From NCBI GenBank assembly GCA_012032285.1, contig JAAURJ010000002.1, positions 1 through 64,000 on the forward strand: 64,000 nt of DNA, given 5' to 3'. Positions 19,367-28,140 of this stretch are shown here, piece after piece. The stretch comes from Sphingomonadales bacterium. Lineage in GTDB: Bacteria; Pseudomonadota; Alphaproteobacteria; Sphingomonadales; Sphingomonadaceae. Made by a program: the position numbers and the translations under genes. Every line of letters starts with the position of its first letter. Position 1 is the first letter of the stretch. Under the pieces are notes generated by a model. That model searched no databases. It worked only from the letters and a program-made list of their open reading frames with translations, and was not told where the DNA came from.

Positions 19367-19903
19367 ATGGATATGGCAAGATCATCGGGCAATAATTGGG
19401 GTTTTCCGCGCGAGAGGGGTTATGGCACTGCGCGTGATGCACAGCAGGTGCGTATTTGCGACCGGAATGGTTGTAATGATGTTGGCAATTGTCCCGCCCC
19501 CAAATCACCCAACAGCCCGGAAAGATGGATGTTCTGCGAAAAACACGCTGCCGAATATAATCGTGGATGGGATTATTTCGAAGGGCTGAGCAAAGAAGAA
19601 GCCGCTGCGCGCGAAAAGCAGGAGCGGAGCGATTTTTCGGGATATAGGGAATCGGCCCATTATGGCTGGGCCGGTTCGGGTGATGGCAGCCGCAGTGCGG
19701 ACGAGATGCGGGCGATCGAGATATTGGGATTGGACCCCGATTGCACTTTTGAAGATGCGAAAAAAGCTTGGCGCAAAATTGCCAAGGAAACGCATCCGGA
19801 CGTCAAGCCCGGTGACGAGCAAGCGGCCAAGGAATTTCAAGCCGGGCAGGCGGCTTATGATGTGCTGCGTGTTGCCGAAGAAATGCGGGAGTGGAAAGGG
19901 TAG
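19367..19903 (+). CDS. J-domain protein with N-terminal Cys-rich region
   Basis: C-terminal J-domain with HPD ('AWRKIAKETHPDVKPGDEQAAKEFQAGQAAYDVL'); N-terminal CDRNGCNDVGNC...FCEKH. Confidence 0.88.
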   Translation: MDMARSSGNNWGFPRERGYGTARDAQQVRICDRNGCNDVGNCPAPKSPNSPERWMFCEKHAAEYNRGWDYFEGLSKEEAAAREKQERSDFSGYRESAHYGWAGSGDGSRSADEMRAIEILGLDPDCTFEDAKKAWRKIAKETHPDVKPGDEQAAKEFQAGQAAYDVLRVAEEMREWKG

Positions 19904-19922
19904 GCTGTTCGCTTACCCTGCA

Positions 19923-20327
19923 TCAGGCAAGCCTTTGTGCGGTTTCTTTAATCAAGGCGATCATATTGGGGATCCCTTGTGTCCGGTTCGAGGACAGCTG
20001 ATTTTTCAGGTCAAATGGCGCAAGGGCGGTGTCGATATCTGTGCTTAAAATCTCTGCTGCCTTTTTACCCTGAACGGTTTTCAGAACCAGGGCTATGATA
20101 CCCTTTGTGATTGCCGCGTTGCTGTCAGCAAGGAAATCCAGATTTCCCTCTTCCAATTGGGTGGGATAAACCCATACCGATGCCGAACAACCGCGCACAA
20201 GCGTCGCATCGGTTTTTAGTGCATCGGGCATAGCGGGCAATTGCCTGCCCAAATCAATCAACAACCGGTACCGGTCGTCGGCGTCTAAAAATTCATATTC
20301 TTCTTGAATGTCGGCTAGGTCGGTCAT
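19923..20327 (-). CDS. sufE: SufE family Fe-S cluster protein
   Basis: 'DLADIQEEYEFLDADDRYRLLIDLGRQLP', 'TLVRGCSASVWVYP' active Cys context. Confidence 0.92.
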   Translation of the reverse strand: MTDLADIQEEYEFLDADDRYRLLIDLGRQLPAMPDALKTDATLVRGCSASVWVYPTQLEEGNLDFLADSNAAITKGIIALVLKTVQGKKAAEILSTDIDTALAPFDLKNQLSSNRTQGIPNMIALIKETAQRLA

Positions 20328-20351
20328 GGTCATCGCCATAACCGCCACGCC

Positions 20352-20596
20352 TTAAATATCAATCCCCGCTGCAATTGCCTCTAGCTTTTTCACCCTTTCT
20401 TTGAGATCGGCGACTTCGATCCGCGATGTTGCGACGGGGCCGTATTGTCCAGTTGCCTGCGGTCCAGCTCTGCGTGTTTCAACGCGATCCATTCACGCCA
20501 ACCACGAAGCGATACGAAAGAGACGATCATAATGGCGGCGAGGGCGAAGCTGCCGATAACAAAATAGAAATTCGGATCCTGTGTCATGGATGTCAT
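20352..20596 (-). CDS. PspB-like single-TM coiled-coil protein (array member 4), frameshifted
   Basis: N-terminal TM in ORF 20390..20596; restoring one base gives ...AELDRQATGQYGPVATSRIEVADLKERVKKLEAIAAGIDI ending at 20352. Confidence 0.65.
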
Positions 20597-20617
20597 TCCT
20601 TTCGCTATATCATATCC

Positions 20618-20890
20618 TTAACGGCTGCGCAGCTCTTCAATCTGGCGGTTGATGTCGTGGGCGCTGCTGTTATCGGTGGCGATCCGTTCGAGCACTTTGA
20701 CCCGCTCTTTCAAATCGCTGATTTCCTGCGCCATGCGATTCTTATCGGCATCATGGGCCAGGCGCTGGGTTTTATTGCCCAACATATCTTCATCTTCGAT
20801 AATGCCATGCTTGGCTTGGTAACGCGCACGCAATATGCTGCCGATTGTTACGATCAAAACAATGCCTATCACCATTTCAAACGGGTTCAT
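20618..20890 (-). CDS. PspB-like single-TM coiled-coil protein (array member 3)
   Basis: N-terminal TM 'MVIGIVLIVTIGSILRARYQAKHG' and tail 'ISDLKERVKVLERIATDNSSAHDINRQIEELRSR'. Confidence 0.82.
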   Translation of the reverse strand: MNPFEMVIGIVLIVTIGSILRARYQAKHGIIEDEDMLGNKTQRLAHDADKNRMAQEISDLKERVKVLERIATDNSSAHDINRQIEELRSR

Positions 20891-21204
20891 TGGGTCATTT
20901 CCTTTTGCTTTTTATATTCGGGGAGTGGCACACCGCTGTCTTGCGGTTCTTTGCGCAACTGTTCAATTTCCTGGGCGAGGCTATAGCCTTGGTCGGTAAT
21001 GATGCGTTCCAGCACCTCTACCCGTTCCTCAAGGCGGCTTTTATCGGAAGCATATTGCGCTGCTTTTTCGGCTACCATTTGTGCATCCAATTCCATTTGC
21101 CGCTGCTTCATTGTGATCCAAGGTTTTACAATGGCGCCAGCAAATATGGCGAGAAGGCCGCAGCTAATACCGAGTATAGGGATAAGTAGGGGATTGATTT
21201 CCAT
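20887..21204 (-). CDS. PspB-like single-TM coiled-coil protein (array member 2)
   Basis: N-terminal TM and tail 'RLEERVEVLERIITDQGYSLAQEIEQLRKEPQDSG'. Confidence 0.82.
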   Translation of the reverse strand: MEINPLLIPILGISCGLLAIFAGAIVKPWITMKQRQMELDAQMVAEKAAQYASDKSRLEERVEVLERIITDQGYSLAQEIEQLRKEPQDSGVPLPEYKKQKEMTQ

Positions 21205-21232
21205 CTGGGTCTGTTCCTCCTGATTTACGCTT

Positions 21233-21523
21233 TTAGCGTAGATTTTCGATTTCTTGGGACAGCCGTCCCGATTTGTCGGTTACGATCCGTTCCAAAACGG
21301 CAATTCGTTCTTCCAAATGGCTGACTTTGTTGTTCAGCCCTTCATTTTCGGATGAAAGAAGCGCGATTTTCCGCTCCGCATTCGCATCCTTTTTTTCGGT
21401 CTTTCCGCCCCATTCATCTTCGAGAGCATAGCCATGTTTGGCCCTGATCCAGTTGTTGATTATCCATCCAGCGGTGCAAATAGCGATGATGGCGATAACA
21501 AATCCGGGACCACTAAAATTCAC
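21233..21523 (-). CDS. PspB-like single-TM coiled-coil protein (array member 1)
   Basis: GTG start MNFSGPGFVIAIIAICTAGWIINNW overlaps the upstream TGA (GTGA); tail 'HLEERIAVLERIVTDKSGRLSQEIENLR'. Confidence 0.82.
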   Translation of the reverse strand: MNFSGPGFVIAIIAICTAGWIINNWIRAKHGYALEDEWGGKTEKKDANAERKIALLSSENEGLNNKVSHLEERIAVLERIVTDKSGRLSQEIENLR

Positions 21524-21681
21524 GGTAAATCCTTCCACTTTATGCGGCTTTGAACTTTTTTGGCATCGGTTTCACCGCGATAATCAACATTCCATTTTTT
21601 GGATTCTGCTTCATATTTTTTCTTTTTCAAATGGCTGAAAAAGAACAATCCGACAACGGCCAAGATGATAAGGGTCCACAT
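21520..21681 (-). CDS. 53-aa small membrane protein in the psp array (not in supplied ORF track)
   Basis: ATG..TGA = 162 nt: MWTLIILAVVGLFFFSHLKKKKYEAESKKWNVDYRGETDAKKVQSRIKWKDLP; stop overlaps next start. Confidence 0.7.
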   Translation of the reverse strand: MWTLIILAVVGLFFFSHLKKKKYEAESKKWNVDYRGETDAKKVQSRIKWKDLP

Positions 21682-21704
21682 GGGATCACTCCTTTTCTTT
21701 AAGA

Positions 21705-22085
21705 TTAGCGCAGGCTGTCTATTTCATCAGACAGCTGTTTATTTGAACTTACATAGTAGGTTTCGAGGTCCGCGAGCCGTCTATCAATGGCGCGGAAACG
21801 CGATTTAATACCGCGTGTGGTGCGGGCAGGCGATTGGCGTACACCTTGCCAGAATTTTTGATCCTGTTCGTCGCTATACATATCAAGGGGCTTTTTTTCC
21901 GCCGTCATGGCCGCAACTATATAAGCAATGATTGTCCATGGAAATCCGCCCATTAATGTTAGCATTATCGCGCCAAGGCGAACCCATAGAACATCAACGC
22001 CGGTATAATCGGCAATCCCTGCACAAACTCCTTTGATTTTACCGTTCATCCGATCGAGATAGAATTTTGTGTGCTTGCTCGACAT
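21705..22085 (-). CDS. pspC: Phage shock protein PspC-domain protein with coiled-coil tail
   Basis: 'FYLDRMNGKIKGVCAGIADYTGVDVLWVRLGAIMLTLMGGFPWTIIAYIVAAMTAEKKP'; start at MSSKHTKFY 2 nt after the pspB stop. Confidence 0.92.
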   Translation of the reverse strand: MSSKHTKFYLDRMNGKIKGVCAGIADYTGVDVLWVRLGAIMLTLMGGFPWTIIAYIVAAMTAEKKPLDMYSDEQDQKFWQGVRQSPARTTRGIKSRFRAIDRRLADLETYYVSSNKQLSDEIDSLR

Positions 22086-22086
22086 T

Positions 22087-22377
22087 TTAGCGGTTCCTTT
22101 CCAAACGGCGGATATTCTCTGCGGTATAATTGTCGCCTTCATGATCAATGCGGCGCGGTTCCCAGTCGGCATTATCGGCGGCGACCAGGCGCTCAACGGT
22201 ATCAAGCCGTTCTTCGAGGCGGCGAGCAAGGTCATGCATTTCGCTCAACATACGTTCGTCATCATTGCTAAGCGTTGCTGCGGTTTTCCATTTGGTAACA
22301 TGGTGCAAGATCAGCCATGGCAGGCCGATAAACAAAGTGCCCATAACTATCGGGACTATGATCATATCCGAATCCAT
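22087..22377 (-). CDS. pspB: Phage shock protein PspB-like
   Basis: Small TM protein 'IIVPIVMGTLFIGLPWLILHHVTKWK' + 'LARRLEERLDTVERLVAADNADWE' between pspA and pspC. Confidence 0.88.
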   Translation of the reverse strand: MDSDMIIVPIVMGTLFIGLPWLILHHVTKWKTAATLSNDDERMLSEMHDLARRLEERLDTVERLVAADNADWEPRRIDHEGDNYTAENIRRLERNR

Positions 22378-22406
22378 GTTTTAGGCTCCCTTTTTCTGTG
22401 CTTGTT

Positions 22407-23063
22407 TCAGCGCCTTTTCATCGCCTCTAATTCTTCATCAACCTGATCGGTATCGGCCAGAGCCGCTATTTCGTCGCCAAGGGTAAGCGGCCCTTCGCTT
22501 CCGATATTCATGGCTTCTGCCCGACCTTCGGCGCTATCAACACGGCGTTCCAATATATCGAAGCGCGATAGTGCCTCTTTAACCTTGTCACCGTTAAACA
22601 TGGTGCGCATCCGCACTTGGTTCTCGGCGGTTTCAAGCCGGGTCATTAACGCATTTTGGCGGCTGCGCGCATCGACAAGCTTCTTTTGCAGCTTGTGTAT
22701 ATCTTGCTCAGACGCTTTTAACGCATCATCCAATACCTGAACCTCGGCGCGGAGCTGATCGGCCATGTCGGTCGCTTTGCGCTTTTCCAGCAAAGCCGCC
22801 TTCGCCAAATCTTCGCGGTCTTTGGACAACGCCAGTTGCGCTTTTTCGGTCCAATCATCCTGCAAAACATCCAATTTCACAATATGCCGACTCAATTCTT
22901 TCTTATCGGCAATGGTGCGAGCGGCGGATGCGCGGACTTCTACCAAGGTTTCTTCCATTTCCATAATGATCATGCGGATCATTTTCGCCGGATCCTCGCT
23001 GTTTTCCAACAGGTCGGAGAAATTGGCGGCGAAGATATCGCGGGTTCTTGAAAATATTCCCAT
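22407..23063 (-). CDS. pspA: Phage shock protein A
   Basis: 'MGIFSRTRDIFAANFSDLLENSEDPAKMIRMIIMEMEETLVEVRASAARTIADKKEL', long coiled-coil; PspA/IM30 family. Confidence 0.96.
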   Translation of the reverse strand: MGIFSRTRDIFAANFSDLLENSEDPAKMIRMIIMEMEETLVEVRASAARTIADKKELSRHIVKLDVLQDDWTEKAQLALSKDREDLAKAALLEKRKATDMADQLRAEVQVLDDALKASEQDIHKLQKKLVDARSRQNALMTRLETAENQVRMRTMFNGDKVKEALSRFDILERRVDSAEGRAEAMNIGSEGPLTLGDEIAALADTDQVDEELEAMKRR

Positions 23064-23110
23064 GTAGAAACTCCGGTTATTGGTGCTTTTTGCGACGTTA
23101 TAAAAGGGGT

Positions 23111-23166
23111 GATCGAAGCGGCGAGGGGGAGAGTAGGGGGCTGGGGAGCGCCTTGCCGCTTCGATC
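23111..23166. repeat. 12-bp perfect inverted repeat with C-rich loop in the pspA leader
   Basis: GATCGAAGCGGC (23111-23122) / GCCGCTTCGATC (23155-23166). Confidence 0.7.
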
Positions 23167-23180
23167 GGGAACCATGCGTG

Positions 23181-23354
23181 TCAGGCAAGGTAGCTGACGG
23201 CGATTGGTCTGTTATTATGGTCATTGTCATGTGACATATCTTTCTGCTGTGCCATTGCAGGAGCAAAACAGATGGTTATCAATGCCGTCAGGGAAAGCAT
23301 CAAAGCTGCGCTTTTTTGCGCTGACGCTTTCAATGGTGGAAAAAATAGGTTCAT
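23181..23354 (-). CDS. 57-aa putative secreted protein between the sigma54-type promoter and pspA (not in supplied ORF track)
   Basis: AGAAGGA RBS then ATG: MNLFFPPLKASAQKSAALMLSLTALITICFAPAMAQQKDMSHDNDHNNRPIAVSYLA; signal peptide with AMA|QQ cleavage-like site. Confidence 0.55.
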   Translation of the reverse strand: MNLFFPPLKASAQKSAALMLSLTALITICFAPAMAQQKDMSHDNDHNNRPIAVSYLA

Positions 23355-23407
23355 CTGCTATAATCCTTCTTAATGGGTCACGTCCCTCTCGGGCTTGTAA
23401 ACAGAAT

Positions 23408-23423
23408 AGCAGGAAGCGTGCCA
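23408..23423 (-). promoter_or_regulatory. Candidate sigma54 (-24/-12) promoter of the psp operon
   Basis: Minus strand TGGCACGCTTCCTGCT; GG and GC separated by exactly 10 nt; divergent to pspF. Confidence 0.75.
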
Positions 23424-23524
23424 ATTTTCCCGAAGCCATGCGAAACTGCCAAAAATTCATTTTTCTGCGATAAATCGCATGGTGCATATTGCCAAAAGGT
23501 GGTGATATGTGCCAATATTTGTAA

Positions 23525-24577
23525 ATGGAGCGGGATAATCAATTCATCGGACAATCCTCGGCATTCCTTGATGCTGTTGAAAGGGCGTCGGGAGCCGCCT
23601 CTCTCAACCGGCCTGTATTGGTGATTGGTGAGCGCGGTACGGGAAAGGAGCTGATAGCCGAACGCCTGCACCGGTTGAGCCAGCGTTGGGACGGTCCGCT
23701 GGTCACCATGAACTGCGCCGCGTTGCCCGAAACCCTGATTGAGGCGGAATTGTTCGGTCATGAAGCGGGGGCCTTTACCGGTGCGACAAAAGCGCGCGAA
23801 GGGCGATTTGAAGAAGCCGATGGCGGCACATTATTCTTGGATGAACTGGGCACTTTAAGCTCAGGAGCGCAGGAGCGGCTTTTGCGTGCGGTGGAATATG
23901 GAGAGGTGACGCGAATCGGTTCATCACGCCCGGTTCGCGTCGATGTCAGGATCGTGGCCGCTACGAATGAAAACCTACCGCAAATGGTGGAGGAAAGCCG
24001 TTTCCGCGCTGACCTGCTTGACCGGCTGTCTTTCGAAGTTATCACGCTTCCCCCGCTGCGCGTGCGTGATGGCGATGTGGAGGTGCTGGCGGACCATTTC
24101 GGACGGCGCATGGCCGCAGAGCTTGCTTGGGACAAATGGCCAGGCTTTGGCGATGTCGCTATGCGGGCAATGGAAAAGCATTTATGGCCGGGCAATGTAC
24201 GCGAGCTTCGCAATGTGGTGGAGCGGGCGGTATACCGGTGGGGCAATGATGATCAAGCGATAGACTATATCCAATTTGATCCCTTTGACAGCCCGTGGAA
24301 GCCTTTGTCATCCAAAGGAACGGGGCAAAATGGAACAGGGTCTTCTGATCAACCGGCATATGAAAATGGCGGCGCTTCTACTGACCTGAGCGAGTTTATT
24401 TCCCCCGCCAATCTGGATGTTGATGATTTCCGCCTTGCCACCGAAGCCTATGAAAAAGCGGTTTTGGAACAAGCTATGGCCAAGCATCGTTATAACCAAA
24501 GGCAAACAGCAAAAGCGTTGAACTTGTCCTACGACCAGCTGCGTCATACATTGAAAAAGCATGACCTTCTGGGCTGA
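23525..24577 (+). CDS. pspF: Sigma54-dependent transcriptional activator PspF
   Basis: 'GERGTGKELIAERLH', 'ELFGHEAGAFTGA' (GAFTGA loop), Fis-type HTH C-terminus, no N-terminal receiver; divergent from pspA. Confidence 0.94.
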   Translation: MERDNQFIGQSSAFLDAVERASGAASLNRPVLVIGERGTGKELIAERLHRLSQRWDGPLVTMNCAALPETLIEAELFGHEAGAFTGATKAREGRFEEADGGTLFLDELGTLSSGAQERLLRAVEYGEVTRIGSSRPVRVDVRIVAATNENLPQMVEESRFRADLLDRLSFEVITLPPLRVRDGDVEVLADHFGRRMAAELAWDKWPGFGDVAMRAMEKHLWPGNVRELRNVVERAVYRWGNDDQAIDYIQFDPFDSPWKPLSSKGTGQNGTGSSDQPAYENGGASTDLSEFISPANLDVDDFRLATEAYEKAVLEQAMAKHRYNQRQTAKALNLSYDQLRHTLKKHDLLG

Positions 24578-24667
24578 ATAGATTTTACCTGCCTTGCGGT
24601 ATATGGCTGACTGGTGCTAGCGCGGAATTTGTCTAATCATGATGACCCTATAATATGGAGTAATAAA

Positions 24668-25290
24668 ATGGCATTCTCTCTTCCTGACCTTCCCTATGCA
24701 AAGGATGCATTTGGTGACATCTTGTCGTCAGAAACCTTTGATTACCACCATGGCAAGCATCACAATGCTTATGTGGTGAAAGCCAATGAGCTGATCGCGG
24801 CCGATAGCGTGCTGCAAGGCAAGTCGCTGGTCGAATTGATCAAAAGCTCCTCCGGCGGGTTGTTCAACCAAGTTGGGCAAATTTGGAACCACAGCTTTTA
24901 CTGGCTGTGCCTTAGCCCTGAAAAAAAGCACCGTCGGGCAAATTAGCCGAAATGATCGACAGCCAATTTGGTTCAACGCAAAAGCTGGTCGATGATTTGA
25001 AAGCAGCAGCGGTAGGCCATTTTGGCAGCGGATGGGCGGCGTTAAACCTGACCGATGGAAAATTGGAAGTGACCTCTTATCATGACGCCGATTGCCCGGT
25101 CGCGCATGATGCAGTGCCGCTGCTGATCCTCGATGTTTGGGAGCACGCATATTATGTTGATTATCGCAATGCCCGGCCAAACTATGCCGATGCGGTATTG
25201 AGCAATGCTATTGATTGGGACTTTGTAGCGCTTAATCTGGACGGCCAAGGCGCAAGCCGCGCGATCAGGCGGGCTAAACAAAACCGTTAG
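24668..25290 (+). CDS. sodB: Superoxide dismutase (Fe type), frameshifted
   Basis: MAFSLPDLPYAKDAFGDILSSETFDYHHGKHHNAYV...; one extra A in the A7 run at 24921-24927 restores ...SPEKKAPSGKLAEMIDSQFGS...DVWEHAYYVDYRNARPNY. Confidence 0.93.
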
Positions 25291-25298
25291 AGAATAAA

Positions 25299-25335
25299 AA
25301 AGCCTCGTTTCATAAGGTCGAAGCGGGGCTTTTTA
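25299..25335. terminator. Probable bidirectional terminator between sodB and ispZ-like gene
   Basis: AAAAAAGCCTCGTTTCATAAGGTCGAAGCGGGGCTTTTT imperfect stem flanked by A and T tracts. Confidence 0.6.
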
Positions 25336-25962
25336 TTGTTTCTCTTCGCCTTCGTCCTCACCCAATTTCAAACCATGGCGCATCAGCATCGGGATTTGCG
25401 TCATGTTAAAGAGAAAGAATAAAGCGGTCACACCCCACACTTTTAGCAGTAGCCAAGTGTCAAAACTGAACCAGCGATCCTGCCGGATGATCTCGTTCAA
25501 TCCGGCCATAGCCACAAAGAACAAAGCCCAGTTGCGCGACAATTTCATCCAGCCAGCATGATCAACCCCATCAAATGCATATTGCAGTAGATATTGCAGC
25601 AACGCCTTGCCGCGCAGCAATCCGCCGAACAAGATAGCTGCGAAGAGAAGATAAATTAGTGTCGGTTTGATCTGAATAAATTTGGGATCCCGAAACCATA
25701 ATGTAAGCGCACCAAAACCGGTGACCAAGACCGCAGAAACCCACATCATTGGGGATATTTTACCCAATTTCCATTTGGAGATAATCAAGGCCGCGATAAT
25801 GGCTACCATGAAAACGCCCGTGCTGATGATTGGACCGCGTGTCGGATCCGCTTTTGACCCAAACCACCAATTGGTAAGAAAGAAAAGCAGCAACGGGCCA
25901 TAATCGAGCACCGGGGACAGCCATTTGGGCGGCGGTGATTTGCCCGTTTCTAAATCACTCAT
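25333..25962 (-). CDS. Inner membrane septation protein (YciB/IspA family)
   Basis: 'LDYGPLLLFFLTNWWFG', 'LLRGKALLQYLLQYAFDGVDHAGWMKLSRNWALFFVAMAGLNEIIR'. Confidence 0.9.
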   Translation of the reverse strand: MSDLETGKSPPPKWLSPVLDYGPLLLFFLTNWWFGSKADPTRGPIISTGVFMVAIIAALIISKWKLGKISPMMWVSAVLVTGFGALTLWFRDPKFIQIKPTLIYLLFAAILFGGLLRGKALLQYLLQYAFDGVDHAGWMKLSRNWALFFVAMAGLNEIIRQDRWFSFDTWLLLKVWGVTALFFLFNMTQIPMLMRHGLKLGEDEGEEKQ

Positions 25963-26890
25963 GCCGCACCTCCTGTAATAGCACGGGCAAGGTCACGCGG
26001 ATCGAATGGACGCAAATCGTCGATGGTTTCGCCCACACCTATGGCGTGAATTGGCAGGCCAAATTGCTTGGCGGCCGCACCAATATCCCGCCTCGTGCGC
26101 TGCCGTCTAATTTGGTCATGACGATACCGGTTACATTTGCAACTTCTTTAAATACCTCGATCTGAGATAAGGCATTTTGTCCCGTTGTGGCGTCAAGCAC
26201 CAGCACGACGTCATGCGGCGCTTCGGGGTTTAAGCGGCCCAATACGCGCCGGATTTTGGCAAGCTCGTCCATCAACTCGCGCTTATTTTGCAGCCGTCCT
26301 GCGGTATCGACGATCAGCACATCTATACCTTCTGCCGTTGCCTGCTTTACAGCGTCAAACACGACACCTGCGGCATCGCCGCCTTCCGGACCGCTTACAG
26401 TCTTGATACCAAGCCGCTGTGCCCATACCTGCAATTGCCCGATAGCAGCGGCACGGAATGTATCACCAGCAGCGAGCATTACGCCATAATCCTGTTCCAG
26501 AAATAAATGCGCCAGTTTTGCAATTGTGGTTGTCTTACCAGAGCCGTTAACGCCAATGACGAGTATGACCTGAGGCCTCGGAAAGGCATCAATCTCTATC
26601 GGTTTGGCAACAGGAGAGAGGATGTTTGCAATCTCATCTTCTACAATCAAGCGGACGCCTTCTTCATCCAGTCCTTTGTCAAAGCGCTCGTTTGCTAGTT
26701 TTTCCCGTATTTGCGAAGCTGTCGCAGGGCCAAGGTCAGAGACGATCAATGCCTCTTCGATATCATCCAGATCGGCCATATCCAACTTTGCCTTGGTGAC
26801 AAGGCCGGTCAAATTGCCGGTCAGCTTCCCCGATGTTTTTTTCAGGCCGCCGAATAGTTTTTCCCGCCAGCCTTTTTTCTCTTCATTCAT
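25959..26890 (-). CDS. ftsY: Signal recognition particle receptor FtsY, frameshifted near the C-terminus
   Basis: 'GVNGSGKTTTIAKLAHLF', 'DTAGRLQNKRELMDEL', 'TKLDGSARGGILV'; restoring one base at ~26075-26085 gives AAKQFGLPIHAIGVGETIDDLRPFDPRDLARAITGGAA. Confidence 0.95.
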
Positions 26891-28140
26891 TGGGCAATAA
26901 CCTCAGCCTGCAATTTTCCGTTTTCTGCTTTGTTTATCCGTGCGGGCACAACGGTGCCTTCGGGCATTTTCCTGTCCATAACGACATAAGCAAAATTTTC
27001 CGCATGACCGCCCATACCGCCGTTTTCAATAGCGACATTTTGGGTGCTGCCAATCAAGCTACCTAGCCATGTGCTGTTTTTTTCCGCCACTTTCTGCCGC
27101 AGCATTAAGGCGCGTTCTTTTATCGCCTTGCTTGTAACTTGCGGCACTTTGGCGGCAGGTGTTCCCGTTTTGGGTGAATAAGGAAAGATATGGCCATGGA
27201 CGATATTGCAATCGTCAATCAGCTTTAGGCTGTTTTCAAACATCGCCTCATCTTCGGTGGGGAAACCGGCAATAATATCCGCGCCAATGGCTATCTCGGG
27301 GCGGGCCGCTTGCATCCGTGCAACAAGATCAACGGCGAGCGCCCGGCTGTGACGGCGCTTCATACGTTTCAAAATCATATCATCACCCGATTGCAGCGAC
27401 ATATGGACGTGCGGCATCACCCGCTTCTCGCTGGTCAACAAATCAAATAGCCGCTCATCAATCTCAACGCCGTCAACGGAGGAAAGGCGCAGGCGCGGAA
27501 GGCCCGGCACATGGCGCATAATCCGCTCGACCAACTGGCCCAAATTGGGCTTACCAGGCAAGTCATGGCCATAGCTTGTCACATCGACTCCGGTCAGCAC
27601 AACCTCTTGAAAACCCTCATCTACCAGTTTTTTGATATGCTCCACCACAGAACCAGCAGGAACCGAACGGCTATTGCCCCGGCCAAAGGGAATGATGCAA
27701 AATGTACAGCGGTGATCGCAGCCATTTTGGATTTCTACAAAGGCACGGGTCTTGCCGGAAAAAGCGGTAACCAGATGCGGCGCAGTTTCTTCAATCGTCA
27801 TGATGTCGGAAACCAATATATTGCTGTTGCGCGATTTTTCTAGGAATAGGTCGGGGCGCTGTTTTTCTGCATTGCCCAAAACGGTGCTCACCTCCGGCAT
27901 GGCGGCAAAGCTCTCTGGATCAACCTGAGCAGCGCAGCCGGTGACAATGATCCTTGCATCTGGGCGGCGTTTGCGGGCGCGGCGGATGGCCTGGCGCGTT
28001 TGGCGCACGGCTTCATTGGTCACCGCGCAGCTATTTACAATGATTAGATCGCCCGCATTATCAGAAAGCTGCTGCTCCAACGCGCTGCTTTCGGCAAGGT
28101 TAAGGCGGCAGCCCATGGTGATGACTTCTGCGCCGCTCAT
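26887..28140 (-). CDS. mtaB: tRNA (N6-L-threonylcarbamoyladenosine(37)-C(2))-methylthiotransferase
   Basis: MTTase domain 'MGCRLNLAESSALEQQL', radical SAM 'QNGCDHRCTFCIIPFGRGNSRS'. Confidence 0.92.
   Translation of the reverse strand: MSGAEVITMGCRLNLAESSALEQQLSDNAGDLIIVNSCAVTNEAVRQTRQAIRRARKRRPDARIIVTGCAAQVDPESFAAMPEVSTVLGNAEKQRPDLFLEKSRNSNILVSDIMTIEETAPHLVTAFSGKTRAFVEIQNGCDHRCTFCIIPFGRGNSRSVPAGSVVEHIKKLVDEGFQEVVLTGVDVTSYGHDLPGKPNLGQLVERIMRHVPGLPRLRLSSVDGVEIDERLFDLLTSEKRVMPHVHMSLQSGDDMILKRMKRRHSRALAVDLVARMQAARPEIAIGADIIAGFPTEDEAMFENSLKLIDDCNIVHGHIFPYSPKTGTPAAKVPQVTSKAIKERALMLRQKVAEKNSTWLGSLIGSTQNVAIENGGMGGHAENFAYVVMDRKMPEGTVVPARINKAENGKLQAEVIAQ

Noticed and set aside
23111-23166. rho-independent terminator before pspA
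   Set aside because: Stem is good but the loop is 32 nt and no T-tract follows on the minus strand; kept only as a leader structure.
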